Of a DNA stretch of 64,000 nucleotides, positions 49,267 through 59,142 are shown piece after piece. Source of the DNA: Spirochaetota bacterium. GTDB lineage: Bacteria; Spirochaetota; UBA4802; JAGODF01. The notes under the pieces are model-generated. The model had not been told where the DNA came from. It searched no databases and saw nothing but the letters and a program-made list of their open reading frames with translations. Location of the stretch: contig JARKUF010000027.1 of the NCBI GenBank assembly GCA_029974015.1, forward strand, positions 62,001 to 126,000. The letters run 5' to 3'. Each line of letters starts with the position of its first letter. The first letter of the stretch is position 1. The translations under genes were made by a program, and so were the position numbers.

Positions 49267-50730
49267 TCAGTCCTTCGCCACATCGAAGGGAAGTTCGTTG
49301 TACGTCCTGGCCCTGACCTGGTTGGTCCCCCAGAGTATCATAAAAATTACAAGGGCAATCACAAAGTAGCGGTAGCTCCGCACACCCTCGAAGATGGTGA
49401 TTGTAAACGCATCGGGATTGCGCCTGTTCTGGCTGTACACCTCAAGATACAGATGGTATCTGCCGGGCTCGTCAAGAAGAAAGGCTTTTGTGGCGCCCGT
49501 CTCCGATTCGTGCCAATATCCCTCGTCGTCGTATCCGTCCTCGTCCCAAAAATCCCCGGCCACGGAGAGCGATTCCAGCGGCTCGGTGAATGTGTCCACC
49601 TCGTCCAGGACGCTCCCCAGAGGGCTCCCGGCCCCTTCTCCCGGAGTAGAGGACATGGCATCGGGAGAGGATGCGTCCCGGGGCGGCGCCTTCATTGTGA
49701 GCTCGCGGTACTTATCTTCCTTTATTAGCATAAGCCGGTACGAAACCCACTCCCTGGAGATGGGCTGGAGAGAAGTATCGGCCTGGACCCGCACCTCATA
49801 GAGCGCATCGGTGCGGGAAAGCTCCACTGCCTTCGTGTACAGGACCTGGCTGAAGAAGAAGCTCCCTCCTTCTTCATTCTTGCTCTGGTTGTCGGTGAGT
49901 ATTATTCTCGCCGAGCGGTCCACGGCGCCGGGGATTTCCCTTCCGGAAAAGCAGCCCCACACCGCGCCAGCGAAGGAGAGGGCGCACATGATAAGATAGA
50001 CATAGGCCTTCTTCCGATACAGGTCCCGCTTGCGCATGGTGTTCTCGTAGGAGTCAAGATACTCGTCCTTCCTGAAGGCCATAATGACCTTCTTGACGGA
50101 AACCCGCCTCCCCCGTGTAACCGAAACCTCATCATCCGATTGTTCGATGGTGAACTGGTAGTGGTTTTTGGTAAAATCATAACATCTCACGGGCTCGCCT
50201 ATCTCCGGCTGCCAGGTGAGTTCACCTTCGGCGTAGACGATGCGCGCAACAAAACCTGTGTTTTTTTTCGAAAAGCGCCGCCCCTCGAACTCGAACTGCG
50301 AAGGTGAAGCTTCCAGGTCCATCGACTGCGGGACATACTCCGTGTAGGCGTGGATTTCCCCATCTTCCTCGACAAACCAGTGAAATACGCCATCCGAGTC
50401 GACAGCGAGCCACTCGTCCCAGGTTTCGAGCTCCCATTCTTCCTCGTCCTGGTACCGTATGCGGCCTATGATTTCGTACTCCACGCCGTCTATCTCGCCC
50501 TTTGCGCCGAGCTTCAGGGCGGAGTTTTCCAGGCCAAACCTGAAAAGATCGGAGAAGACATTATAATACTCGCTCGTTTTTTGGTCGTACTCTCTGCCGC
50601 AAGAAAGGCATTTGGCGATGGGGACCGATTCGGCGTCTTCTCCGCTTCCTTCGATGCGGGTGCTCTGGCCAAGGTCCCTGCCGCAGGTCCCGCACTTGAT
50701 GGAGCGAATGTCCTCATTTTTTTCAGGCAT
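49267..50730 (-). CDS. DUF4178-like membrane protein with N-terminal zinc ribbon
   Basis: IKCGTCGRDLG...AKCLSCGREYD; KGEIDGVEYEIIGRIRYQDEEEWELETWDEWLAVDSDGVFHWFVEEDGE; two TM segments. Confidence 0.75.
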   Translation of the reverse strand: MPEKNEDIRSIKCGTCGRDLGQSTRIEGSGEDAESVPIAKCLSCGREYDQKTSEYYNVFSDLFRFGLENSALKLGAKGEIDGVEYEIIGRIRYQDEEEWELETWDEWLAVDSDGVFHWFVEEDGEIHAYTEYVPQSMDLEASPSQFEFEGRRFSKKNTGFVARIVYAEGELTWQPEIGEPVRCYDFTKNHYQFTIEQSDDEVSVTRGRRVSVKKVIMAFRKDEYLDSYENTMRKRDLYRKKAYVYLIMCALSFAGAVWGCFSGREIPGAVDRSARIILTDNQSKNEEGGSFFFSQVLYTKAVELSRTDALYEVRVQADTSLQPISREWVSYRLMLIKEDKYRELTMKAPPRDASSPDAMSSTPGEGAGSPLGSVLDEVDTFTEPLESLSVAGDFWDEDGYDDEGYWHESETGATKAFLLDEPGRYHLYLEVYSQNRRNPDAFTITIFEGVRSYRYFVIALVIFMILWGTNQVRARTYNELPFDVAKD

Positions 50731-50733
50731 CGT

Positions 50734-51339
50734 CTATTCCCGCACCTCGATGTCGCGCCTCAGGAGGACCCGGCCTATGAAAAGTTCAAGCTCGTCTTCG
50801 GACAGCTCAATGGAAGTTTTTTTCCCTTCCCAGATGCCGTCGATGTATTTCACCGGGGTACCCGGCTCCGTATAGTGCATTAACTCGCCCTCGCCGCCCT
50901 CAATGACGGCGGAGCCCTTTTCCTTTATCATCACCTTCCGGTCGCCTAACATTATGTTCTGCCCGGCCTTCAGGGCGTCGATGTTTTCCGGGACTTCCAC
51001 GGCTTCGATGAGTTCCGTGAAAAGGGTGTAGGTCCCCTCGTCCTCGGCAAACCACGCCGGCGCGCCGTCGTAGTCAAGGAACCACTCGTCGAAAAAGCCC
51101 CCGGAATACTTGTAGCGCAGCCTCCCGTGGGCGGTGAAGGATTTTCCCAGGATGGTGCCGGTGCTTCCCACTTTAAAAATGGACGGAAACTCGGCAAGTT
51201 TAGGGTGCTTTCCCGAGGGGTCCAGACCGTCGACCTTCACCCGGAGATGGGTGTCGCAGTAGGCGCAGACGACTACCTTGCTGAAGCGGTTCTTCACTTC
51301 AACCGGCGCGCCGCATGAAGAACATGTGAAGGATGACAT
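50734..51339 (-). CDS. DUF4178-like protein with N-terminal zinc ribbon (soluble)
   Basis: FTCSSCGAPVEVKNRFSKVVVCAYCDTHL; GTILGKSFTAHGRLRYKYSGGFFDEWFLDYDGAPAWFAEDEGTYTLF. Confidence 0.75.
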   Translation of the reverse strand: MSSFTCSSCGAPVEVKNRFSKVVVCAYCDTHLRVKVDGLDPSGKHPKLAEFPSIFKVGSTGTILGKSFTAHGRLRYKYSGGFFDEWFLDYDGAPAWFAEDEGTYTLFTELIEAVEVPENIDALKAGQNIMLGDRKVMIKEKGSAVIEGGEGELMHYTEPGTPVKYIDGIWEGKKTSIELSEDELELFIGRVLLRRDIEVRE

Positions 51340-51348
51340 GTTTTTCCT

Positions 51349-52476
51349 TTAGCCTATCTTCTCGCCGCACTCAGGGCAAAATTTCGCTCCCGCGGCGACC
51401 GCGGCGTTGCACTTGGGGCAAGTCCCACCCTGCATGTTCTGCCCGCATTCGGGGCAGAACTTGGCGCCCATGGGGACCATGGCATTACATTTGGGGCACG
51501 GCGTTCCGGCCACCATCTCCTTCCCGCATGAAGAGCAGAACTTCGCCGCCGCCTGGTTGGGGGCATTGCAATGGGGGCATGCCTTCATCCCCTGCTGGGC
51601 GCCTCCCTGCTGCTGGCCCATGACGCCACCCATCATGCCTGCCATCTGCTGGCCCATCCCGACGCCCATGCCGGCCCCCATCATTCCTCCGGCCATGCCG
51701 TTGGAACCGGCGGCCTTCTCCATGGTGTCGAAGGTGCGCTTCATCTTGTAATCGTCGCCGCCCAGGATATTGATCTCCGCCTTGTCGGCCAGGGCCTTTT
51801 TGAGGCGCTTAACCGATTCGTCCTCCTCGGGGAAGTTCACCGATTCGATGGCGAAGCGCACGAGCTCGAGGCCGAAGCTGGCGAACTCGTCCGCCATCTT
51901 CGCCTTTCCGGCCACCCCTATTTCCTCATAGAAAGCGGCCACCTTGAGGATGCTGATGTTCTGCTTCATCATGGTTTCCGCAAGCAGGTCCTGTAGCTTC
52001 GGCAGGATCACCATGTCGCGAAGCGCGGAACCGATGTCCTCGGTGTTGAAGGCATGCCAGGTGCCGATGGCCATGATGAGGAGGCCCTTTGCGTCCTGTA
52101 CGCGGATTGAATAAGCCCCGAAAGCCCTCAGGGGGATTGCGATATTATATGTAGGATCGAGGAATTGGATGGGCTGTTTGGTTCCCCATTTGAGGTTAGG
52201 AATCTCGGCCTTGTTGATATAGTAGACTTCGGCCGGGAAGGGTGATTTGCCGCCGAAGGGAAGGTTGATGAGCTTCTCGAGAATGGGTATGTTCCCGGTC
52301 TTCAGAGTATGTCGGCCGGGGCCGAAGCTGTCGAGGGCCTTCCCCTCACGGAAGAAGACCGCCTCCTGGCCTTCCTTTACGATGAGCTGTCCCCCCATCG
52401 AAATGGCGCCTTCGGGAAATTTATGGATGATATCGCCTCTCTGGTTGTCCCATTGTACGACGTCAAGCAATGCCAT
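51349..52476 (-). CDS. SPFH/band-7-like protein (YdjI / 'virion core'-annotated type) with C-terminal zinc-ribbon array
   Basis: MALLDVVQWDNQRGDIIHKFPEGAISMGGQLIVKEGQEAVFFREGKALDSFGPGRHTLKTGNIPIL; Met/Gly-rich linker; CPHC...CSSC, CPKC...CPEC, CPKC...CPEC. Confidence 0.88.
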   Translation of the reverse strand: MALLDVVQWDNQRGDIIHKFPEGAISMGGQLIVKEGQEAVFFREGKALDSFGPGRHTLKTGNIPILEKLINLPFGGKSPFPAEVYYINKAEIPNLKWGTKQPIQFLDPTYNIAIPLRAFGAYSIRVQDAKGLLIMAIGTWHAFNTEDIGSALRDMVILPKLQDLLAETMMKQNISILKVAAFYEEIGVAGKAKMADEFASFGLELVRFAIESVNFPEEDESVKRLKKALADKAEINILGGDDYKMKRTFDTMEKAAGSNGMAGGMMGAGMGVGMGQQMAGMMGGVMGQQQGGAQQGMKACPHCNAPNQAAAKFCSSCGKEMVAGTPCPKCNAMVPMGAKFCPECGQNMQGGTCPKCNAAVAAGAKFCPECGEKIG

Positions 52477-53004
52477 TTATATTACCTCCAGTATTACATT
52501 TTTTCTCTGGTCGAAAGACTTTTCGAATTCTTCTATGAGCTTCCTTATTCTTGTTATTTCAGCGTCGAGGGCGTCCCCCTCGGCCCCGTCGAGCTTAGCG
52601 ATCTCCGGCTCCAGCTCGTCCGCCCTGCCTATCATGCGCCAGTCGAACTCGAGGATTTTATTGGAGTCGTCCTGGGACACCGTCACGCGGGACACTGCGC
52701 CGGACTTGCCGTAGTCGGCATGGGCGCATTTTTTGTGGACTTTCTCAAGGAGGGTGTTGATCGCTTCCAGGTCCGTGAGACGGGACAGTTCGCCCTTTCG
52801 CGTCTGGTCCTTGATGGCCCCCTCAACGGTCTTCTTGTACGACAGGAGCTTCTCGGCGATGAAATCCCGGACCACTCGGTCCGCCTCGTACATCTCCCCC
52901 TTCTCCACATAGCCGGAGTATCCGGGCAGTTTGCCGATGAGTCTGTCCACCAGGTCTTTTGACTCGCCGATTCTTTTTTTTAAGTTCTCAAGATCAGGCT
53001 GCAT
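52477..53004 (-). CDS. Coiled-coil-rich hypothetical protein, first gene of the SPFH/DUF4178 cassette
   Basis: MQPDLENLKKRIGESKDLVDRLIGKL...EIAKLDGAEGDALDAEITRIRKLIEEFEKSF; 3' end abuts the SPFH gene. Start set at 53004 rather than 53115. Confidence 0.62.
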   Translation of the reverse strand: MQPDLENLKKRIGESKDLVDRLIGKLPGYSGYVEKGEMYEADRVVRDFIAEKLLSYKKTVEGAIKDQTRKGELSRLTDLEAINTLLEKVHKKCAHADYGKSGAVSRVTVSQDDSNKILEFDWRMIGRADELEPEIAKLDGAEGDALDAEITRIRKLIEEFEKSFDQRKNVILEVI

Positions 53005-53081
53005 TGAATTCCCCCCTGTTTCGAAATTGCCCATCGGTTCCGGCAAGCGGAACCGCGTAAGGAACGTAAACGGTTTCCACA

Positions 53082-53205
53082 AACTGTAACTGCCGCCAAA
53101 CTCAGCACTTGGCATGCCCCGCCCGCCGAAGGCGGGAGGGGAAACATTGTTTTGTGACTGCCCTTATGTTTTTCCGCCCGCCTTCGGCGGGCGGAAAAAC
53201 AAATT
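53082..53205 (+). repeat. Composite hairpin repeat, copy R7 (two hairpins)
   Basis: CCCCGCCCGCC-GAA-GGCGGGAGGGG (53117-53141) and GTTTTTCCGCCCGCC-TTC-GGCGGGCGGAAAAAC (53168-53200, perfect), joined by TTGTTTTGTGACTGCCCTTAT. Confidence 0.78.
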
Positions 53206-53578
53206 AATTGGAATGTACCATATGGTATTGTATATAATGATAATGCCGCGCGAAGTCAAGCAAAAATACTCGCCCGTGAATTCTTTCATTTAAAAAGACC
53301 CCGGCCCCGATCACGATATGGCATCTTATAAGAAGGGCGGCATCTTCCCGGATGCGCCTTCCGGCGGGCCATGTCAATCCGGAAGGAAGGGCGTATCGCC
53401 GCCAAAACCCTTGCCCCTTGAAATTTACAATTGACCCCGGGGGAGACGGAAACTATGGTGCTTTTGGGGAAAACAGCCCGGGGAAACGCTCCTTCCGGCG
53501 CGACGAGTAGAAAATTCGACAATCGGCATCAATTACCTCCCCGGCGGCCGCGCCGCATAAGGCGGCCCCGCCCCGAAG

Positions 53579-54766
53579 ATGAACAGACCGGGGCTGCACA
53601 ATTCTCCACAGGAAGCGGCAATGTCATCTGAGTTGCTTAGAAACGTCACCATTGCAAAAGCGGTGTTGGGCGGATACGGCCTCGCATTCGTCGAAGGAAA
53701 GGCGGTCTTCGCCGCCGACACAATCCCCGGCGAAACGGCCGACCTTCGCGTTGTGCGCAGCAATTCTTCCCACATCTTCGCGGCTGTTGAAACAATCCTG
53801 GCGCCATCACCGCACCGCATAACCCCGAACTGCCCTCGTTTCGACGTCTGCGGAGGCTGCGATTATCTTCATATGGATTATGAAACGGAGCTTTCAATAA
53901 AGACGGATATCATCCGCGAAACCCTGATGCGGATAGGAAAGCTTCCTCTCGAAAAGCTTCCCCCAATCGAAACCCGACACTCTGAACGCTTCGGATACAG
54001 AGCAATTGCCGAAGTGAAGCTCGAAAGCGGACGAACGGGCCTGTACCGCAGGGAGAGCAATGAATTGGTCCCCTTTCCGGCCGGAGGCTGCCCGGTCCTC
54101 TGTACACAACTCGCCGCCGGAATCGCCGGAGCGGAGGGCGCCCATGGAAAAGGTTTCCGGATCGCCGTGGGAAGCGACGGCGTCCCGCACTCCACACTGG
54201 AGGGAAGCCCCGTCATCACGGAAATGGAGGACGATGCGGTCCTGGAGCGGGAGGTCCGCGGCTTCTATCAGGCGAACCGCCTCCTGCGCGGCGCGATGCG
54301 GGAGACGGTGAGGCGATACGCGGACCTCGGAGGCGGGGGCTCGTTTATCGACATCGCCTGCGGTGTGGGGTTTTTCAGCCTGGACCTCGCCCGCCGCGGC
54401 GCCTCCGGGGCCGGTTACGATATCGACCGCGAGAGCATCCGCTGGGCGCGCCATAATGCCCGGCGAAACGGCGCCGGTTCCGTCCGCTTTGAGGTAAAAG
54501 ACATGGCCAGGCTCGAACCTGTCTCCGGGCCTTTGGACGCGATTATTGTGGACCCGCCCCGGGCGGGACTTCCGAAAAAGGCGCGGCGGGGCATCGCCTT
54601 CCTGGAACCCGGAAGCATCGTCTATGTCTCCTGTAATCCCGCCACCTTCGCGCGGGACGCCAGAGATTTCACAGCGGCGAAATACCTTCTTAGCGAACTC
54701 ACCTTCATCGACATGTTTCCCGGCACCGGGCATATTGAGCTCATCGGGCAGTTTAAAAAAGCGTGA
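53579..54766 (+). CDS. TrmA/RumA-family RNA (uracil-5-)methyltransferase (second paralogue); start possibly a few codons downstream
   Basis: CPRFDVCGGCDYLHMDYE Fe-S ligands, DIACGVGFFSLDLA, AIIVDPPRAGLPKKA, IVYVSCNPATFARD. Confidence 0.9.
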   Translation: MNRPGLHNSPQEAAMSSELLRNVTIAKAVLGGYGLAFVEGKAVFAADTIPGETADLRVVRSNSSHIFAAVETILAPSPHRITPNCPRFDVCGGCDYLHMDYETELSIKTDIIRETLMRIGKLPLEKLPPIETRHSERFGYRAIAEVKLESGRTGLYRRESNELVPFPAGGCPVLCTQLAAGIAGAEGAHGKGFRIAVGSDGVPHSTLEGSPVITEMEDDAVLEREVRGFYQANRLLRGAMRETVRRYADLGGGGSFIDIACGVGFFSLDLARRGASGAGYDIDRESIRWARHNARRNGAGSVRFEVKDMARLEPVSGPLDAIIVDPPRAGLPKKARRGIAFLEPGSIVYVSCNPATFARDARDFTAAKYLLSELTFIDMFPGTGHIELIGQFKKA

Positions 54767-54999
54767 CGGAAGAGCCTCAATTAAAACCCTGCAAAAAGGC
54801 GGCGGCGTCCATGCGCCCATTCCCCTGCCCTGGTTGGTCCGCCGCGTTTTTTATCGAGTCATTCTCCGGCTTTTCCTTCCCTTCGGCAGCACTCTTTCCG
54901 GGAAGCCCGATAAAAAGTACTTGCCTTCCCCGAATTTCCCATCGATCATATCATCCTGAAAAGGCGTTGTAACATTGTGCTTCGAAAAGGTACCGCCCC

Positions 55000-56199
55000 A
55001 TGCTTACAAAAACCCAGCTTGAAAAATACGCCGATGTCCTGATCTGGGGACTCGAGACCTCCCGCACCAGGCCATATCGTCCCCATGACCTCATACACCT
55101 GCGTTTCGACACGGCCGCCCTGCCCCTGGCAGAGATACTTTATACGAAGCTCACCATGAAAAAACGAAACGTGGTGCCCCGGTCCCTCCTCACCCCCGTC
55201 ATGGAGAGGGCTTTTTACCAGCATTCCGACAAAAAGCTCCGCTCCTTCGTGGGAAGCTGGGAGAAGCATTTTTTCGGCGAGATCCACGGAAACATTTTTC
55301 TTTCGGCGCCCACATCGCTGACAAACCTTAAAGATATCGACCCCAAAAAGCTCAACGAGGTGGCCCTGGCCCGTCGGCCATTGAGAAAAATCATGGAGAA
55401 ACGGGAGGAACAGGGCCTTTTCGGCTGGACCCTCTGCACGGTCCCCACGTCGGAGCTCGCGAAGCGGGCGCGCATTTCCCTGAAGGAGTACACCGCTCAG
55501 ATAGTCAAGGCCTGTTTCCTCAACGAAAAAGACCCGGTGCAAAAATGGAAGGATATCCACCTCAATGCCGGGGAAATTAAAAAATGGCTCTCCTCTCTGA
55601 AAATCCAAAACATCCACATGGAGTCCGAAAACTGCGACCTTTTCCTCACCATGGGGGAAAGGCGCCGTTTCCTCGGAATATCGGGCCACAACATACCCTC
55701 TTTTGAACTGTTCACATCCCCCGACTGGCGCGGTACCAGGGGAAGGTATTACGCCAACCTTCCCTCGTACCGCAGCGGCAATTACGTTAGCGGCGTGACC
55801 CTCGATTTCCGGGCGGGAAACGTGGTGAAGTGCCGCGCCCATAGGGGAGGGGAGTTCCTTCGCCAGATGGTCGCCATGGACGAAGGGTCGAAGAGGATCG
55901 GGGAATTTTCCCTCACGGACCGCCGCTTTTCCAGAATAGACCGCTTTATGGCGGACACCCTCTTCGATGAAAATTACGGCGGCGCCCACGGCAACAGCCA
56001 TATCGCCATCGGGACATCCTACTCCGACACCTTCGATGGGAATCCCGCCTCCCTCACGCCGGCCATGAAGAAAAAGCTCGGCTTCAATGACTCGGCCCTC
56101 CACTGGGACCTGGTGAACACCGAAGACAAGCGCGTCACCGCCGTACTCAAGGGCGGGAAAAAGGTGACGATCTACGAGAAGGGAATGTTCACCCTTTAA
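55000..56199 (+). CDS. Aminopeptidase, M29-like family
   Basis: LTKTQLEKYADVLIWGLETSR, C-terminal DTLFDENYGGAHGNSHIAIGTSY...LHWDLVNTEDKRVTAVLKGGKKVTIYEKGMF. Confidence 0.8.
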   Translation: MLTKTQLEKYADVLIWGLETSRTRPYRPHDLIHLRFDTAALPLAEILYTKLTMKKRNVVPRSLLTPVMERAFYQHSDKKLRSFVGSWEKHFFGEIHGNIFLSAPTSLTNLKDIDPKKLNEVALARRPLRKIMEKREEQGLFGWTLCTVPTSELAKRARISLKEYTAQIVKACFLNEKDPVQKWKDIHLNAGEIKKWLSSLKIQNIHMESENCDLFLTMGERRRFLGISGHNIPSFELFTSPDWRGTRGRYYANLPSYRSGNYVSGVTLDFRAGNVVKCRAHRGGEFLRQMVAMDEGSKRIGEFSLTDRRFSRIDRFMADTLFDENYGGAHGNSHIAIGTSYSDTFDGNPASLTPAMKKKLGFNDSALHWDLVNTEDKRVTAVLKGGKKVTIYEKGMFTL

Positions 56200-56323
56200 T
56201 CGCCGGGCGGCCCCGGCTTTGCACCGCTTTATAAGCCCGGGGCGATGTCAATTTTCTTATTGACACCATGGATGCCTCCTGCCATGTACGTGGGAACGCC
56301 ACGAGGAGGGCCGGAGCAAACCA

Positions 56324-57559
56324 ATGGAAGACAACATCAAGTTCATCGGTGAAAGCCTTTACCGATTTCAGTCCGCCATAAACGAGAGCGGAATTTCCCT
56401 GGAAGACTACATCCGGGAAAACTACGTGAAGAAATGGCTTTCCGACGAGCTCTATCACGCCTCCGCCATCCGGACCACCTTTGTAAATTCGATAAACGAT
56501 TTCCTGGCCGGGGAAAACCTTCTGAACCTCGAGAAGGTGATGCTAAGCATCATCACGGACCCCCTGGCCTATGACATCGAACGGACCCCGGCCATCCAGT
56601 ACAAAGGCCACACCTATCTTACGACCCACAGCATGATTTACAGCAAATTCCTCGCGTGCTCAAACCCCAGGCTTCGGGGCATTTACGTGGATTCACCCAA
56701 CATTCGCCTGGAAATAGAAAGCCCCACAAACGTCCAGCGGGGCCGTTATCTGGCGGACTTCTCCCAGATCGATATTGAACTTAAGAGACGCCGCAATGTG
56801 GACTTCAGCCGCTACATGAACGACAGGGACGGCGTCCTGGAGATTCTGCGCGAAGACATGGACATCATCAAAAACTTTATCGAGAGGATGATAGTCCACG
56901 CCTGCCGGGAAATCAACCGGAAAAATGCCGACGATCTGGTCAGGCTCGGCGTGGTACTGGAGGTCCCGACCGTCCCCTTCCCGACATTCACGAAAGACCG
57001 GCTGACCGAAAAGTACGGGGCAAGGAACTACGAGGAAGCCGCCGGAGAGGACACCCCCTCCCAGTTTTTCTGGATCACGGGGCTCCTGCGCGAAAACTAC
57101 GACCTGGTGTATCCTTATCTCACTCCGGGCGGCGGAAAGATAGACATGAAGGGGATCCCATCCGAAAGCATCTTTAATTTCGACATCTGCGCAAAGAGCA
57201 TAGACCTGAAAACCGGGAAACAGACGCCCGCCAAGGAGGTCCTCTCCGGGGCCATCCGGGAATGGCTCTTCGAGCCCATCATCGAACGAATCATCGACAA
57301 CAAGGTGCTCCCGGTGCGGCCCATAATAAGGAACGGAAACATAGAAAATATCAACGAGCTGGGAGGATACGGCCCCTTCCTGTATTTCGCCTCCATGAAG
57401 GACGCCGACGGAAAACCCATCTTCCCCGACACCATGGGGGGAGGCATTGGCGTGGAGCGCACCCTCTACGCGCTCCTTCGCGGGGATAAGATAACCAAGA
57501 TCGACGATGTCACCTTCTTCGGGAAGAACCCCGATTCCCACCCCATATACCTGTACTGA
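56324..57559 (+). CDS. Class II aaRS-like protein related to asparaginyl-tRNA synthetase (no anticodon-binding domain evident; possible AsnA-type asparagine synthetase)
   Basis: Class II motif 2-like [22 protein letters not shown] and motif 3-like [15 protein letters not shown]; directly upstream of asnS. Confidence 0.72.
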   Translation: MEDNIKFIGESLYRFQSAINESGISLEDYIRENYVKKWLSDELYHASAIRTTFVNSINDFLAGENLLNLEKVMLSIITDPLAYDIERTPAIQYKGHTYLTTHSMIYSKFLACSNPRLRGIYVDSPNIRLEIESPTNVQRGRYLADFSQIDIELKRRRNVDFSRYMNDRDGVLEILREDMDIIKNFIERMIVHACREINRKNADDLVRLGVVLEVPTVPFPTFTKDRLTEKYGARNYEEAAGEDTPSQFFWITGLLRENYDLVYPYLTPGGGKIDMKGIPSESIFNFDICAKSIDLKTGKQTPAKEVLSGAIREWLFEPIIERIIDNKVLPVRPIIRNGNIENINELGGYGPFLYFASMKDADGKPIFPDTMGGGIGVERTLYALLRGDKITKIDDVTFFGKNPDSHPIYLY

Positions 57560-57572
57560 GGAGCCCCGGACC

Positions 57573-58958
57573 ATGGAAAAATCGGTCAAGGAAATAATGG
57601 CCCTGCCCGGCGACGGAAGAAAAATAACCGTCGAGGGATGGGTTCGCACCAAGCGGGAGTCGAAGAGCGTCTGTTTTCTGGAAATTAGCGACGGGTCCAC
57701 CGTCCACAACCTCCAGGTCGTAGCGTCCCGGGAGGACCCCCGTTATTCCGCCCTCATACCCAGGACCGCCACCGGGGCAAGCCTGCGGGTCACCGGAAGC
57801 CTCGTGGCCTCCCAGGGCTCCGGCCAGAGCGTTGAATTGGCCGCGGAGGAAATCCATCTCTATGGCGAGGCCCCGGCCGACACCTATCCCCTGCAGAAGA
57901 AGCGCCACTCCTTCGAATTTCTTCGGGAAATCGCGCATCTTCGGCCCCGGACAAACACCTTCGGAGCCGTTGCCAGGGTCCGAAGCGCCATGAGTTTCGC
58001 CATCCACAAATTTTTCAACGAGCGGGGCTTCGTGTATGTCCATACACCAATCATCACAGGAAACGACTGCGAAGGGGCGGGCAATATGTTCCAGGTGACG
58101 ACCCTCCCCCTGGAAGGGCCTCCCCTGCATGAAGGAAAGGTCGACTACTCACAGGATTTCTTCGGCAAGAAGGCCTCCCTCACCGTAAGCGGCCAACTCG
58201 AGGGCGAAGCCTATGCCACGGCCCTTACGAAAATCTACACCTTCGGGCCCACATTCCGCGCAGAGAACTCCAACACATCGAGGCACCTGGCGGAGTTCTG
58301 GATGATCGAACCCGAGATGGCCTTCTGCGACATCAACGGGAACATGGACATCGCCGAGGAGTTTATAAAATATATCTTCTCCCATGTCCTGGAGCATTGC
58401 CCCGATGATATGGATTTTTTCAACAGCCGAATTGATAAGGAAATCATCGCCACCATCGGAAATATAATAGAAAGCCGCTTTGAACGGATCAACTACACCA
58501 GCGCCGTGGAGCTGCTTGAAAAATCGGGGGAGAGCTTCGAGTTTCCCGTGAAATGGGGAATAGACCTCCAGTCGGAGCACGAGCGCTTCATCACCGAGAA
58601 GGTCTACAAAAAGCCGGTAATCATCACAGACTATCCGAAAGGCATCAAGGCCTTCTACATGAAACAGAACGACGACGGAAAGACCGTCCGGGCCATGGAC
58701 ATTCTGGTGCCGCGCTTAGGGGAGATCATAGGAGGGAGCGAAAGGGAGGCCGATTACGAAAAACTCCGCGCGCGCATGGCGGAGATGGGCCTCGATCCGA
58801 AAGAATACTGGTGGTATCTTGACCTGCGTCGCTTCGGAACGGTCCCCCATTCTGGATTCGGCCTCGGTTTCGAACGGCTCATCCAGTTTGCCACCGGAAT
58901 GCAGAACATCCGCGACGTGATACCGTTTCCCAGGTGCGTCAATACCCTCGATTTTTGA
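57573..58958 (+). CDS. asnS: Asparaginyl-tRNA synthetase
   Basis: N-terminal OB-fold [106 protein letters not shown]. Confidence 0.96.
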   Translation: MEKSVKEIMALPGDGRKITVEGWVRTKRESKSVCFLEISDGSTVHNLQVVASREDPRYSALIPRTATGASLRVTGSLVASQGSGQSVELAAEEIHLYGEAPADTYPLQKKRHSFEFLREIAHLRPRTNTFGAVARVRSAMSFAIHKFFNERGFVYVHTPIITGNDCEGAGNMFQVTTLPLEGPPLHEGKVDYSQDFFGKKASLTVSGQLEGEAYATALTKIYTFGPTFRAENSNTSRHLAEFWMIEPEMAFCDINGNMDIAEEFIKYIFSHVLEHCPDDMDFFNSRIDKEIIATIGNIIESRFERINYTSAVELLEKSGESFEFPVKWGIDLQSEHERFITEKVYKKPVIITDYPKGIKAFYMKQNDDGKTVRAMDILVPRLGEIIGGSEREADYEKLRARMAEMGLDPKEYWWYLDLRRFGTVPHSGFGLGFERLIQFATGMQNIRDVIPFPRCVNTLDF

Positions 58959-59142
58959 CGGCGGGGTGCGGCCCGCGACCGGGTATTTCGCCACAGGACG
59001 GCGACTATGAAAAGGGCCGCGCTTCCGGACGCCAAAAAGGCTTGAATTTACCGCACCGAAGTTGTACAGTCCTCCCGACGGCAAAAAACGTACGGGACAG
59101 CTCCCGCAAAAATCCTAAAAAAAATTTCACCGGGAAACCGCC

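Noticed and set aside
51349-52476. Possible viral origin from the 'virion core protein' label often given to this SPFH type
   Set aside because: The label is historical; the protein is an SPFH/zinc-ribbon protein in a chromosomal operon, with no capsid, portal, terminase or integrase nearby.
54946-56103. 385-aa minus-strand ORF opposite the M29-like aminopeptidase gene
   Set aside because: The plus-strand frame has clear family motifs; the minus-strand frame looks like a mirrored composition artefact.
56693-57709. 338-aa minus-strand ORF opposite the AsnS-like and asnS genes
   Set aside because: Plus-strand class II synthetase motifs are clear; the antisense ORF has none.
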